Below are positions 26,928 to 33,775 of a stretch of 42,403 nt of DNA, in pieces. The stretch comes from Sphingomonas sp. (GTDB lineage: Bacteria; Pseudomonadota; Alphaproteobacteria; Sphingomonadales; Sphingomonadaceae), in the NCBI GenBank assembly GCA_025356055.1, contig JANXUU010000034.1, forward strand, positions 1 through 42,403, written 5' to 3'. Positions within the stretch are counted from its first letter, which is position 1. Every line of letters begins with the position of its first letter. The translations under genes were made by a program, and so were the position numbers. The notes under the pieces were generated by a model. The model saw only the letters and a list, made by a program, of their open reading frames with translations. It was not told the origin of the DNA and made no database searches.

Positions 26928-29162
26928 TCACCCCTCGAACTTCCCGCTCCTCGGGAAGCCCACCGGCGCCATCCGCCCTCCGGCGCCGCGCACCGCGCGC
27001 CAGGCGGTCAGATCGCTCTCGGTCCGCACCCGCCCGCTGCCGCCCCCCTGCGGCCAGCTCAGGCCGTCGCCCATCTTCACCGCGAGCACGTCCGCCAGCC
27101 CGCCATCGCGATAGCGTTGCAGCTGCACGCCCGACCCGCGCGCCATCTCGGGCAGCTCGGCCAGTGGGAACACCAGCATCTTGCGGTTCTCGCCGACCAC
27201 CACGACCGCGTCGGCCCCGTCGGGCACCACGCGCAGCACCGCGACCTTCGACCCGGGGCGTAGATTGACCAGCTGCTTGCCCTTGCGCGTTTCGGCCATC
27301 ACCGCCTCGCCGCTGGTCACGAACCCGCGCCCATCCGAGCTTGCCACGAGCAGCTTCATGCCAACCCGCACCACCGCGAATGCCAGTATCTCGACCTCGG
27401 CGGGCAGGTCGATCGTCAGCCGCACCGGCTCGCCGAACCCGCGCCCACCGGGCAACTTGTCCCCGCCCAGCGTGTAGGCCCGTCCGTTCTCGCCCAGCAG
27501 CAGCAGCTTGTCGGTGGTCTGCGCATGAAACGCGAACCGTGGCCCATCGCCCTCGCGCCACTTCTGCTCGGCCACCTCGGCCAGCGCGACATGCCCCTTC
27601 ATCGCCCGCACCCAGCCGCGCTGCGACAGCATCACCGTGATCGGCTCCTTCTCGATCATCGCCGACCAGTCGAGCACCTTCGCGCCCCCCACCGCGACCT
27701 CCTCGATCGCCGTCCGCCGCGCGTCGCCATACTTGTCCTTCACCCCGGCAAGGTCGCGCTTCAGCTTGTTGCGCTGCTTCAATGGGCTCTCGATCAGCCC
27801 CGCCAACCCCTCGCGCTCCTTGTCCAGCCCGTCGCGCTCCTTGCGGATCTCCATCTCCTCCAGCCGCCTGAGCCGCCGCAGCCGCAGGTCGAGCACCGCC
27901 TCCGCCTGCCGGTCGGTGAGCCCGAACTCGGCCACCATCACCGGCTTGGGCTCGTCCTCGGTGCGGATGATCGTGATCACCCGGTCGAGGTTGAGGAACG
28001 TCACCAAAAACCCCTCGAGCAGCTCCAGCCGATCGTCGATCTTCCCGATCCGCACGCTCGCCCGCCGCACCATCACCTCGATCTGATGCGCCAGCCACGC
28101 GGTCAGCGCTTGGCGAAGGCTCATCACCCCCGGCGTCCGGTTCTTGTCCAGCACATTGAGGTTGAGCGGGAACCGCACTTCCAGCTCGCTCATCCGGTAC
28201 AGGCTCTCGAGCAGCAGCTCGGGGTCCACCGTCCGCGACCTGGGCTCCAGCACCACCCGCAGCGTCTCGGCGCTCTCGTCGCGCACATCCGCCAGGATCG
28301 GCAGCTTCTTGTCCCCGATCAGCCCGGCGATCGCCTCGATCAGCTTGCCCTTCTGCACCCCGTACGGGATCTCGTGGACCAGCAGGTGCCACCCCCCGCC
28401 CTTCTCGCGCACCGTCTCGATCGTCGCGCGCAGCCGAAAGCTGCCCCGCCCCGTCGCATAAGCCTGCGCGATCGACCCCGGCCCGTCGACCAGCACGCCG
28501 CCGGTCGGAAAGTCCGGCCCGTGGACAAAGTCCATCAGCGCTGAGTCGTCGGCGCCGGGGTTCTCGACCAAGTGGATCGCCGCCTCGATCAGCTCAGCGA
28601 CATTGTGCGGCGGGATCGAGGTCGCCATCCCCACCGCGATCCCGCTCGATCCGTTGGCGAGCAAATTGGGGAACAGCCCGGGCATCACCTCGGGCTCTTC
28701 CTCCTCGCCGTTGTAGGTCGGCTTGAAGTCGACCGTGCCCTCGTCGAGCCCGGCCATCAGCGCCTGCGCGATCCCCGTCAGCCGCGCTTCGGTATAGCGA
28801 TAGGCGGCGGCATTATCCCCGTCGATATTGCCGAAATTGCCCTGCCCGTCGACCAGCGGATAGCGCAGCGCGAAATCCTGCGCCAAGCGCACCATCGCGT
28901 CATAGACCGACTGGTCGCCATGCGGATGATATTTGCCGATGACATCGCCCACCACCCGCGCGCATTTCTTGTACGCGGAGGCCGGATCGAGCTTCAACAA
29001 CCGCATCGCCCACAGCAACCGCCGGTGAACAGGCTTCAACCCATCGCGAACATCGGGCAGCGACCGCGCCGTGATCGTCGAGAGGGCATAAACCAGATAC
29101 CGCTCGGACAGAGCGCTATCGAACGGCGTATCGATGATGAGGTCGGCGGGGGATTCGGACAT
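26928..29162 (-). CDS. parC: DNA topoisomerase IV subunit A
   Basis: Decatenates daughter chromosomes with ParE. The 744-residue protein begins MSESPADLIIDTPFDSALSE and has the breakage-reunion domain with the active-site Tyr123 in YRYTEARLTG, the quinolone-contact helix (GKYHPHGDQSVYDAMV, 77-91), a coiled gate and a C-terminal beta-pinwheel (VLSQRGWVRA-like and RGFVTSGEAVMAETRKGKQL repeats). At the place of the quinolone-sensing Ser80 of E. coli ParC there is Gln84, and Asp88 stands for Glu84, which appears natural for this lineage. ATG 29162 is the first start. Both other long frames over it are shadows. Confidence 0.97.
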   Translation of the reverse strand: MSESPADLIIDTPFDSALSERYLVYALSTITARSLPDVRDGLKPVHRRLLWAMRLLKLDPASAYKKCARVVGDVIGKYHPHGDQSVYDAMVRLAQDFALRYPLVDGQGNFGNIDGDNAAAYRYTEARLTGIAQALMAGLDEGTVDFKPTYNGEEEEPEVMPGLFPNLLANGSSGIAVGMATSIPPHNVAELIEAAIHLVENPGADDSALMDFVHGPDFPTGGVLVDGPGSIAQAYATGRGSFRLRATIETVREKGGGWHLLVHEIPYGVQKGKLIEAIAGLIGDKKLPILADVRDESAETLRVVLEPRSRTVDPELLLESLYRMSELEVRFPLNLNVLDKNRTPGVMSLRQALTAWLAHQIEVMVRRASVRIGKIDDRLELLEGFLVTFLNLDRVITIIRTEDEPKPVMVAEFGLTDRQAEAVLDLRLRRLRRLEEMEIRKERDGLDKEREGLAGLIESPLKQRNKLKRDLAGVKDKYGDARRTAIEEVAVGGAKVLDWSAMIEKEPITVMLSQRGWVRAMKGHVALAEVAEQKWREGDGPRFAFHAQTTDKLLLLGENGRAYTLGGDKLPGGRGFGEPVRLTIDLPAEVEILAFAVVRVGMKLLVASSDGRGFVTSGEAVMAETRKGKQLVNLRPGSKVAVLRVVPDGADAVVVVGENRKMLVFPLAELPEMARGSGVQLQRYRDGGLADVLAVKMGDGLSWPQGGGSGRVRTESDLTAWRAVRGAGGRMAPVGFPRSGKFEG

Positions 29163-29217
29163 GGGGTGGGGTTAGCAAGCGCTTCTGATCAGGGGTAGTG
29201 CCCGCCCGCCCCTAAAC

Positions 29218-29244
29218 CGTCATCCCGGGCTCGACCCGGGACCC
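29218..29244. repeat. REP-like palindrome
   Basis: CGTCATCCCGGGCTCGACCC followed by GGGACCC has the form of the CGTCATCCCGG...CCGGGA(C/T)CC repeats scattered between genes in sphingomonads and relatives. CCCGGG at both arms gives a hairpin. A second variant of the same kind is at 33061-33085. Confidence 0.7.
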
Positions 29245-29256
29245 ACCCGCCTCCGG

Positions 29257-29391
29257 ATCATCGGCCCCTCCCGCGCCACCGAAATCCTCCAGCGCAAACG
29301 CGCCCTCACCCTCCCCATGATCCGCAAGATCGCCAGGGAATGGCATGTCCCCGAGCGACTGTTGGTGGGAGAGTATGCGGTGCGGCGGTAG
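29257..29391 (+). pseudogene. C-terminal remnant of a HigA-type (XRE) antitoxin
   Basis: The plus frame ending at TAG 29389-29391 reads IIGPSRATEILQRKRALTLP then MIRKIAREWHVPERLLVGEY. This is the end of the helix-turn-helix domain and tail of HigA-family antitoxins (the pattern S(R/A)xxEILxxKRxLTxxMIRxL...WxIPxxxLI). The N-terminal half is missing, replaced by the REP-like palindrome just upstream. No toxin gene accompanies it. The frame is too short and lacks a start, so it is called a remnant. Confidence 0.7.
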
Positions 29392-29530
29392 GGAGGAATG
29401 TTGTCGACGGGCTCTTCCGCATGTGCGCCGCGAGCGCCATCACGTTACGTGAAACCAGCCCAATAAATCGGGATCGACAAAGGGGAACCCGCCACCTACA
29501 TCTCAGACCAACGGATGAGTGAGGCCGAAA

Positions 29531-29812
29531 ATGCCTGATGGAAATTTGATGAATGACGATCAGCCTGAAGGCGTTACCGTGCGGCAGGAGTACATTAACG
29601 GATTTCAGATTGGACTAAGCAACGCTGACCTTTCTGTCGTTGGATTGTTGGACAATCAGCCGATCTTGAAAATTAATATGTCTTATACGATTGCTAAGAC
29701 GTTGGCCGTTAAGCTGTCGGAAATGATGGCTAAACTCGAGAAGGCTACGGGTCGCGATATTATGACGACGGACGACGCTGGCAGCGGCCTTGAGGAAGCG
29801 ATGAAACAGTGA
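29531..29812 (+). CDS. unknown protein A of a three-gene accessory cassette
   Basis: A 93-residue protein from ATG 29531 (GAGG 6 bases upstream; GTG 29519 and ATG 29549 are alternatives). It reads as a compact alpha/beta protein: VRQEYINGFQIGLSNADLSV, a VGLLDNQPILKINMSYTIAK stretch and a helical C-terminus. I do not recognise the family. Base use is far more AT-rich than the surrounding genes (some lines near 40% GC), and codons such as tta, att and aat are common, which points to transfer. Its TGA overlaps the GTG start of gene B (GTGA), so the two are coupled. Confidence 0.75.
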   Translation: MPDGNLMNDDQPEGVTVRQEYINGFQIGLSNADLSVVGLLDNQPILKINMSYTIAKTLAVKLSEMMAKLEKATGRDIMTTDDAGSGLEEAMKQ

Positions 29813-30402
29813 TTGACCATTCAGCTTTATCCGCTCCGCTTCGTGATTTACGCCGTGTGGCAGCCTTGCCTGACGGCTGGCATTTTGGCGCGGGAGTCAG
29901 CCCAACGGTGGCGGCAAAGTTGAACGCTACCGCACTGACGTTGACTGTTGCCGGAGCAGGTGTTTCAAAATTTGAATATTTTCCAGAGGAATGTGGCGGA
30001 ATCCTAATCATCGCCTATCGCGGATATGAATCCGCGGAAATCCTTGCGACAGGCGATGGGACTTACGAACTCGCTTTTGAGAACGATCAGGGCTTGAGTC
30101 CCGCAAAAAGCCTGGCATCGATCAATGAGGTTCAAGCTGATTTGGAGCATCGCGGGTGGCGATTACGGAAATCATCAGACTCCTTCACCCGAGTCATTAC
30201 AGTGAGCGAAAGAACCGGTACACTTCAGTGGCATTTCGCCCAAGCGGCAGCGGTATTTCCGTCATCGATACTGCATGTGTCGAATCTGCCGGGCTTTCAT
30301 GCTGCGTACACGCCGAAAGATATTATCCCAGGCGTATCCGAGGTTCCCCCTCAATATTCTGGCGTATCAAAACTACGGAACTTGTTACTGGTTGCGAGCT
30401 AA
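29809..30402 (+). CDS. unknown protein B of the three-gene cassette
   Basis: A 197-residue frame from GTG 29809 to TAA 30402. The N-terminal 110 residues look like a real domain: LRDLRRVAALPDGWHFGAGV then SPTVAAKLNATALT and YFPEECGGILIIAYRGYESA, an LPxGWxxGxG-containing module seen in many uncharacterised proteins. The last 80 residues lie over gene C in another frame and are Ser/Pro-rich with little structure, so the functional part may be the first 115 residues, with the tail a read-through or overprinted extension. Function unknown. Lower GC, as for gene A. Confidence 0.65.
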   Translation: MIDHSALSAPLRDLRRVAALPDGWHFGAGVSPTVAAKLNATALTLTVAGAGVSKFEYFPEECGGILIIAYRGYESAEILATGDGTYELAFENDQGLSPAKSLASINEVQADLEHRGWRLRKSSDSFTRVITVSERTGTLQWHFAQAAAVFPSSILHVSNLPGFHAAYTPKDIIPGVSEVPPQYSGVSKLRNLLLVAS

Positions 30403-30569
30403 TCCAGCAGACGACGCCAACCGGTGATGTCTGCCACTACAACATCGTAGGACTCTCACGTCACCAGGCAAGCGCATTACTGCAAACTAAGCAAATTACC
30501 GACTTTGAAATTTGTGCGGCGGATGGACCCCGCCCGCTTAATCCCGCAGATCTGCCTCCCTCACTTTAG
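30156..30569 (+). CDS. unknown Cys/His-containing protein C of the three-gene cassette
   Basis: A 137-residue frame from GTG 30156, with GGAG 8 bases upstream, to TAG 30569. The protein looks genuine: LLHPSHYSERKNRYTSVAFR, GISVIDTACVESAGLSCCVH, YYPRRIRGSPSIFWRIKTTE and GDVCHYNIVGLS. Conserved-looking Cys and His residues (C, CC, H, then CH) could bind metal. It overlaps gene B by 247 bases in another frame, unusually long. If real, B and C share sequence; if not, a frameshift has extended B. Family not recognised. Confidence 0.65.
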   Translation: MAITEIIRLLHPSHYSERKNRYTSVAFRPSGSGISVIDTACVESAGLSCCVHAERYYPRRIRGSPSIFWRIKTTELVTGCELIQQTTPTGDVCHYNIVGLSRHQASALLQTKQITDFEICAADGPRPLNPADLPPSL

Positions 30570-30686
30570 TTAGGTCTGACGCTATCGCGCATCAGCAAGG
30601 GCCAGCGATCGACTTTCACCGCTGGCCAGACCAAGGCGCTCAAGGGCGCTGCCAAGGACGAAAAGAAGAAACGAGGCGCATCATGA
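30570..30686 (+). pseudogene. orphan 3' tail of an unidentified gene, coupled to the XRE gene
   Basis: The frame ending at TGA 30684-30686 reads LSRISKGQRSTFTAGQTKAL then KGAAKDEKKKRGAS, a Lys-rich C-terminus with GC-rich codons like the core genome. It has no start. Its stop overlaps the XRE gene start (ATGA), the arrangement expected if it were the first gene of a toxin-antitoxin-like pair whose 5' part was lost when the three-gene cassette arrived. The parent family is not identified. Confidence 0.5.
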
Positions 30687-30970
30687 ACCCGACCGATTTC
30701 GACAGTCTCCAGCGCGGCCTCGCCGAGGTTGCCGCCTTTCGCGCAGGCCGGCGCGAGGGTTTCATTATCCATGCGCCGGTCGACGTTCGCGCCGTCCGCG
30801 CTCGGACCCATCTCACCCGCGCCCGCTTCGCCGAGCGCTTCGGGCTCGACCCGCGCACTCTCGAGCAATGGGAGCAGGGCCGCCGCCGGCCCGACAAGAG
30901 CAGCGAAACCTACCTCCGCCTGATCGAGACCGCCCCCGACCAGGTCGCCGCCCTCGTCGCGCGACTCTAG
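30683..30970 (+). CDS. XRE-family transcriptional regulator, antitoxin-like
   Basis: A 95-residue protein with a C-terminal helix-turn-helix (VRAVRARTHLTRARFAERFG then LDPRTLEQWEQGRRRPDKSS) and a short N-terminal dimerisation-like part. The size and layout match HigA/MqsA-like antitoxins and their relatives downstream of RelE/HigB-type toxins. The ATG overlaps the stop of a truncated upstream frame, so a partner gene seems to have been lost. DNA binding and autoregulation are inferred from the family. Confidence 0.8.
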   Translation: MNPTDFDSLQRGLAEVAAFRAGRREGFIIHAPVDVRAVRARTHLTRARFAERFGLDPRTLEQWEQGRRRPDKSSETYLRLIETAPDQVAALVARL

Positions 30971-30992
30971 GCGGACCGCCATGCCGCGAGCC

Positions 30993-31051
30993 AGCCCCTC
31001 TCCCTTTGCGGGAGAGGGAGGACTCGGCGAAGCCGAGCCAGGGTGAGGGGA
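30993..31051. repeat. palindromic intergenic repeat, copy 1
   Basis: Sequence of the form AGCCCCTCTCCC...GGGAGAGGGAGG... ending GGGTGAGGGGA, with an internal CTCGGCGAAGCCGAG hairpin. It starts just after the XRE gene. An inverted copy lies at 31159-31221. Confidence 0.75.
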
Positions 31052-31158
31052 CGGTGGTGCCGACGGGGGCTGGCCTGGTGCCGGAGTCTTTCTTCCATTC
31101 CTGCTGATCTGTCTGACGAGGAAGTGCAACACAAGGGCATTGCCCGATCGTACCACAG

Positions 31159-31221
31159 TCCCCTCACCCTCCCACCGCTTCGCGGCGGGCCCCTCCCTCT
31201 CCCGCACGGGGGAGAGGGGCT
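31159..31221. repeat. palindromic intergenic repeat, copy 2 (inverted)
   Basis: TCCCCTCACCCTCCCACCGC ... GGGGGAGAGGGGCT is the reverse complement of the layout of copy 1, with a different internal hairpin (CCGCTTCGCGG). The two copies face each other across 107 bases that hold no gene. Confidence 0.75.
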
Positions 31222-31243
31222 AACATCCCGCCGAACACCCCGA

Positions 31244-31396
31244 TCACTCCCGCCCCGCCCCCTTCCCACGACACCGATCCGAACAAAACTTCACCGCCTC
31301 CCAGTCGCGCGCCCACTTCTTGCGCCAGGTGAACGGCAACCCGCACGCGGCGCAGATCTTCGTCGGGAGGTCGGACTTGCGGACCATTTTGGGCAT
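31244..31396 (-). CDS. DUF2256 domain small Cys-rich protein
   Basis: A 50-residue protein from ATG 31396: [20 protein letters not shown] then [20 protein letters not shown] and [10 protein letters not shown]. The Cys-x2-Cys and Cys-x3-Cys pairs with the [13 protein letters not shown] core are the DUF2256 signature, a small zinc-ribbon-like family often found beside cryptochrome/photolyase-related genes. None is nearby here. It ends close to the palindromic repeat copy 2. Confidence 0.9.
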   Translation of the reverse strand: MPKMVRKSDLPTKICAACGLPFTWRKKWARDWEAVKFCSDRCRGKGAGRE

Positions 31397-31497
31397 CGGA
31401 CACCGACTCGCATTGCTTGAGGACTGCCTCCACTAGCCCCTATTCGCGGCGGGTCCTCCCTCATCGTCGGAAAAACCTGCCACGCCCCACGAAATCC

Positions 31498-31526
31498 TTG
31501 CTAATTTTAACCGAATAGGCTATATT
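31498..31526 (+). promoter_or_regulatory. sigma-70 type promoter
   Basis: TTGCTA (31498-31503), 17-base spacer, TATATT (31521-31526), a near-consensus pair in an AT-rich patch. It lies 30 bases before the small gene at 31557. Confidence 0.7.
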
Positions 31527-31556
31527 ATGTTCCACTAGCAAACCATGGAGGACGTG

Positions 31557-31766
31557 ATGCGCACCTTTGACTGTTTCACCGACAAACGGACCTACCCGAT
31601 CGTCATCACCCCGCCCCGCACCGCTCGCGCTCAGGCGTTTATCGATGCGCAGCGGCCGACGCTGGGGCCGGCCTATGCGCCGTACCAGGGAGACGGTCTC
31701 GAAAATGCCGCCAAGGCATGGCTGGCGCACGTCGATGCCGGACGAATCGGCGAAGGCGTGCGCTGA
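31557..31766 (+). CDS. small hypothetical protein
   Basis: A 69-residue frame (MRTFDCFTDKRTYPIVITPP...). ATG 31557 is preferred over ATG 31545 because GGAGG lies 6 bases upstream. A sigma-70-like promoter at 31498-31526 fits this start. The protein is soluble, with an Ala-rich helical C-terminus (ENAAKAWLAHVDAGRI). Family not recognised. Probably a genuine gene because promoter, ribosome-binding site and frame agree. Confidence 0.6.
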   Translation: MRTFDCFTDKRTYPIVITPPRTARAQAFIDAQRPTLGPAYAPYQGDGLENAAKAWLAHVDAGRIGEGVR

Positions 31767-31937
31767 CGCCAGTCGCAGGGGGACAGATGAACCAATGCCG
31801 GCCGACGATCCTCGCCGATCGCCCACGCCGCCACTGGCGAAACTGTCCCCAACGCGCATCTCCTCCCGCCCCGCCCGTTACCAACCACACCGCATCCACC
31901 ACAAAAAATCGCTTTCCTACTCTGAACCTTTCTGGTT

Positions 31938-31943
31938 TATACT
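31938..31943 (+). promoter_or_regulatory. -10 element just before a gene start (possible leaderless mRNA)
   Basis: TATACT ends 5 bases before ATG 31949. Transcription would begin at or next to the start codon. No ribosome-binding site is visible before this ATG. The -35 is weak (TTTCCT at 31913-31918). Confidence 0.45.
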
Positions 31944-31948
31944 CGCAA

Positions 31949-33118
31949 ATGGAAAACATTGGCCCGGGGTTCAACCCCGCTTCGCCGGGCGGCTCGCCCA
32001 TTTTCGTAACCACCCGCGGCGCTGCCGACGGCGCTCCTGACGGCCCCGCGCCATCGCCCGCCGATCTCATCCGCTGGCACATCGATCAGCTCGAAGACCT
32101 TTCGGCCGAACTCAACCATGACCACGCCTGGACGCCCTTTTCCCGGCGGCAGTTCCTCACCACGCTCGCCGAAAGCGGCAAGGTCAGCGACGCCTGCACC
32201 ATCACCGGCCTGTCACGCGCCGGCGCTTATGCGTTGCGCAACCGCGACCGCACCTTCGCCGCGGGATGGGACGCGGCCTCGGCCATCGCCCGCGACATCC
32301 TCGCCGACCGTCTCGCCGAACAGGCGCTCGACGGCATCACCGACACCATCACCCGCGCCGATGGCGAGGTCGTCACCCGCCACCGCATCGACACGCGGCT
32401 GTCGATCGCCGTGCTCCATCGGCTCGACAAGCGCTGCGACCGCGCTGCTGCGGAACTGGTCATGTCCTCGGGCGCCCGCGCCGCCTGGCTGCCCTTCCTG
32501 TCCGCCGTCGGCACGGGGGACGAGGCCGCGGCCACCGCGATCGCCTTCCCGCCGTCACCCGTCGCTCCGCAGGCTGGCTTCGAAACCGCTCCACACTGTC
32601 AACCGTGTCCAAAACTCGACGGCGTGTCGATGGAGGACATGTCCCCCGCCGAGCGTATCGCGCTGATGCAGTCGATCGCCGACGGCAGTCTGGAAGCCGA
32701 GCATGACCGGCTCGCGCAGGAAGCGGTCGACGATGACGATCTGTCCGAACGCGTCTGGGTCAATGACGAAGGCACCTACACCAACTTCCCGCCGCCCCCC
32801 GGCTTTACCGGCTTCCAGCAGGACGAATGGGGCGACGAGGAATATTACCGAACCCTCACGCCCGACGAAACCGAGCGCTGTGCCGCCATGCTTGCCGGGT
32901 GGATCGCCGAAGACGACGCCGAAATCGCCGAAGAACGCGCCGAAGACGAAGACTTGCGCGCTAGTTTCTTCGGATTGGACAAGGAAGAAGAAGCGGACGA
33001 GCCCTCAAAAGCGACGACCACTCCCGTCCTCCCGACCACGCCCGTCATCCCGGCCACGCCCGTCATCCCGGCGAAGGCCGGGACCAAGCGCCAGAAACGC
33101 CGGCAAAGCCGACAATAG
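31949..33118 (+). CDS. uncharacterised protein with terminase-small-subunit-like HTH
   Basis: A 389-residue acidic protein. Residues about 55-100 (WTPFSRRQFLTTLAESGKVS then DACTITGLSRAGAYALRNRD) resemble the homeodomain-like helix-turn-helix of phage terminase small subunits. A helical middle (RDILADRLAEQALDGITDTI) and an acidic C-terminal region follow. The extreme C-terminus reads TPVLPTTPVIPATPVIPAKA then GTKRQKRRQSRQ: three 18-bp units plus a REP-like palindrome (33061-33085) have become coding. ATG 31949 is chosen because the earlier frame is unlike protein and a -10 lies just before. Function unknown. Confidence 0.7.
   Translation: MENIGPGFNPASPGGSPIFVTTRGAADGAPDGPAPSPADLIRWHIDQLEDLSAELNHDHAWTPFSRRQFLTTLAESGKVSDACTITGLSRAGAYALRNRDRTFAAGWDAASAIARDILADRLAEQALDGITDTITRADGEVVTRHRIDTRLSIAVLHRLDKRCDRAAAELVMSSGARAAWLPFLSAVGTGDEAAATAIAFPPSPVAPQAGFETAPHCQPCPKLDGVSMEDMSPAERIALMQSIADGSLEAEHDRLAQEAVDDDDLSERVWVNDEGTYTNFPPPPGFTGFQQDEWGDEEYYRTLTPDETERCAAMLAGWIAEDDAEIAEERAEDEDLRASFFGLDKEEEADEPSKATTTPVLPTTPVIPATPVIPAKAGTKRQKRRQSRQ
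33061..33085. repeat. REP-like palindrome inside a coding region
   Basis: CGTCATCCCGGCGAAGGCCG then GGACC is the common sphingomonad REP form, here read in frame as VIPAKAGT at the C-terminus of the gene at 31949-33118. The same sequence without its right arm is repeated upstream as CGTCATCCCGG (33049-33059). Confidence 0.85.
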
Positions 33119-33262
33119 TTACGGCGCCTTTGCCACCGTCACCCGCAAAGGCGACTACGGAGCCTGTGCCATCGACGACGCCGACTTCGGAGCCTGTGCC
33201 ATCGACGGCGCCGACTTCGCAGCCTGTGCCATCAACGGCGCCGACTACGGAGTCTTTGCCAC
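33119..33262. repeat. 30-bp tandem array overlapping the 3' end of grpE
   Basis: Read on the minus strand, units begin at 33262, 33232, 33202, 33172 and 33136 (periods 30, 30, 30, 36). Each unit follows (G/A)TGGCA(A/C)AG(A/G)C(T/G)(C/G)CG then TAG, AAG or TAA. The first unit is the last six codons of grpE (VAKTP stop); the last ends VTVAKAP stop, almost a copy of it. The array fills the whole space up to the neighbouring gene. Confidence 0.9.
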
Positions 33263-33775
33263 CGTCACCAGTGCTGGCCGAAGCAGCCGATCCTTCAGCA
33301 TATACCCCGGCTGCATCTCCTCGACGATCGTCCCGGGCTCGCTCTCGTGCGGGACCTCGATCATCGCCTGGTGACGGTTCGGATCGAGTGGAAGGCCCTT
33401 CGCCTCGACCCGAGTAACATTGTTGCGCTGAAAAATTGCGTCGAGCTCGCGCGACGTCGCCTCGATCCCGGCAAGGAAATTGGCCGCGGTCGTATCGGCG
33501 CGAAGCTCGTCGGTCACTGCCGCCAGCGCCCGGTCGAGGTTGTCCTTGACGGCGAGCATGTCGCGCGCGAACCCGGTCACCGCATAGGCCGATGCCTGGA
33601 CCTTCTCCGCCTCCAGCCGGCGGCGCACGTTCTGCGCCTCGGCGGCGGCGTACAGCTTGGCCGCATTGGCCTCCTCGAGCTGCCTTTCGAGCTCGGCGAT
33701 CCGGCCCGAGTCGGGGTTCTCACTGGTGTCAGCGATCAGTTCGTCGGTCTCTTCAACAGGAAATTCGTCGATCAT
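33245..33775 (-). CDS. grpE: nucleotide exchange factor GrpE
   Basis: Releases ADP from DnaK. The 176-residue protein starts [14 protein letters not shown], with a long coiled coil (RIAELERQLEEANAAKLYAA) and the C-terminal beta-wing domain (FQRNNVTRVEAKGLPLDPNR, HQAMIEVPHESEPGTIVEEM, LLRPALVTVAKTP). Length is normal. The ATG overlaps the hrcA stop (ATGA), so hrcA and grpE form a coupled heat-shock pair. The TAG stop lies in the first unit of a 30-bp tandem array, and in two of the later units the same codon is AAG, so stop loss by slippage would extend the protein. Confidence 0.94.
   Translation of the reverse strand: MIDEFPVEETDELIADTSENPDSGRIAELERQLEEANAAKLYAAAEAQNVRRRLEAEKVQASAYAVTGFARDMLAVKDNLDRALAAVTDELRADTTAANFLAGIEATSRELDAIFQRNNVTRVEAKGLPLDPNRHQAMIEVPHESEPGTIVEEMQPGYMLKDRLLRPALVTVAKTP

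Larger units (their letters stand above)
29163..29530. other. 368-base accessory gap: repeat and antitoxin remnant, no intact gene
   Basis: It holds the parC upstream region, a REP-like palindrome (29218-29244), a HigA-like remnant (29257-29391) and then about 140 bases with no gene before the three-gene cassette. No clear sigma-70 promoter for the cassette is visible. Confidence 0.7.

Noticed and set aside
26890-28392. 500-residue minus-strand frame within parC
   Set aside because: Out-of-frame shadow on the same strand as parC; low-complexity Arg/Gly/Ala sequence.
33119-33262. Tandem array as a CRISPR array
   Set aside because: Units are contiguous 30-36 bp with no unique spacers, and they resemble grpE codons.
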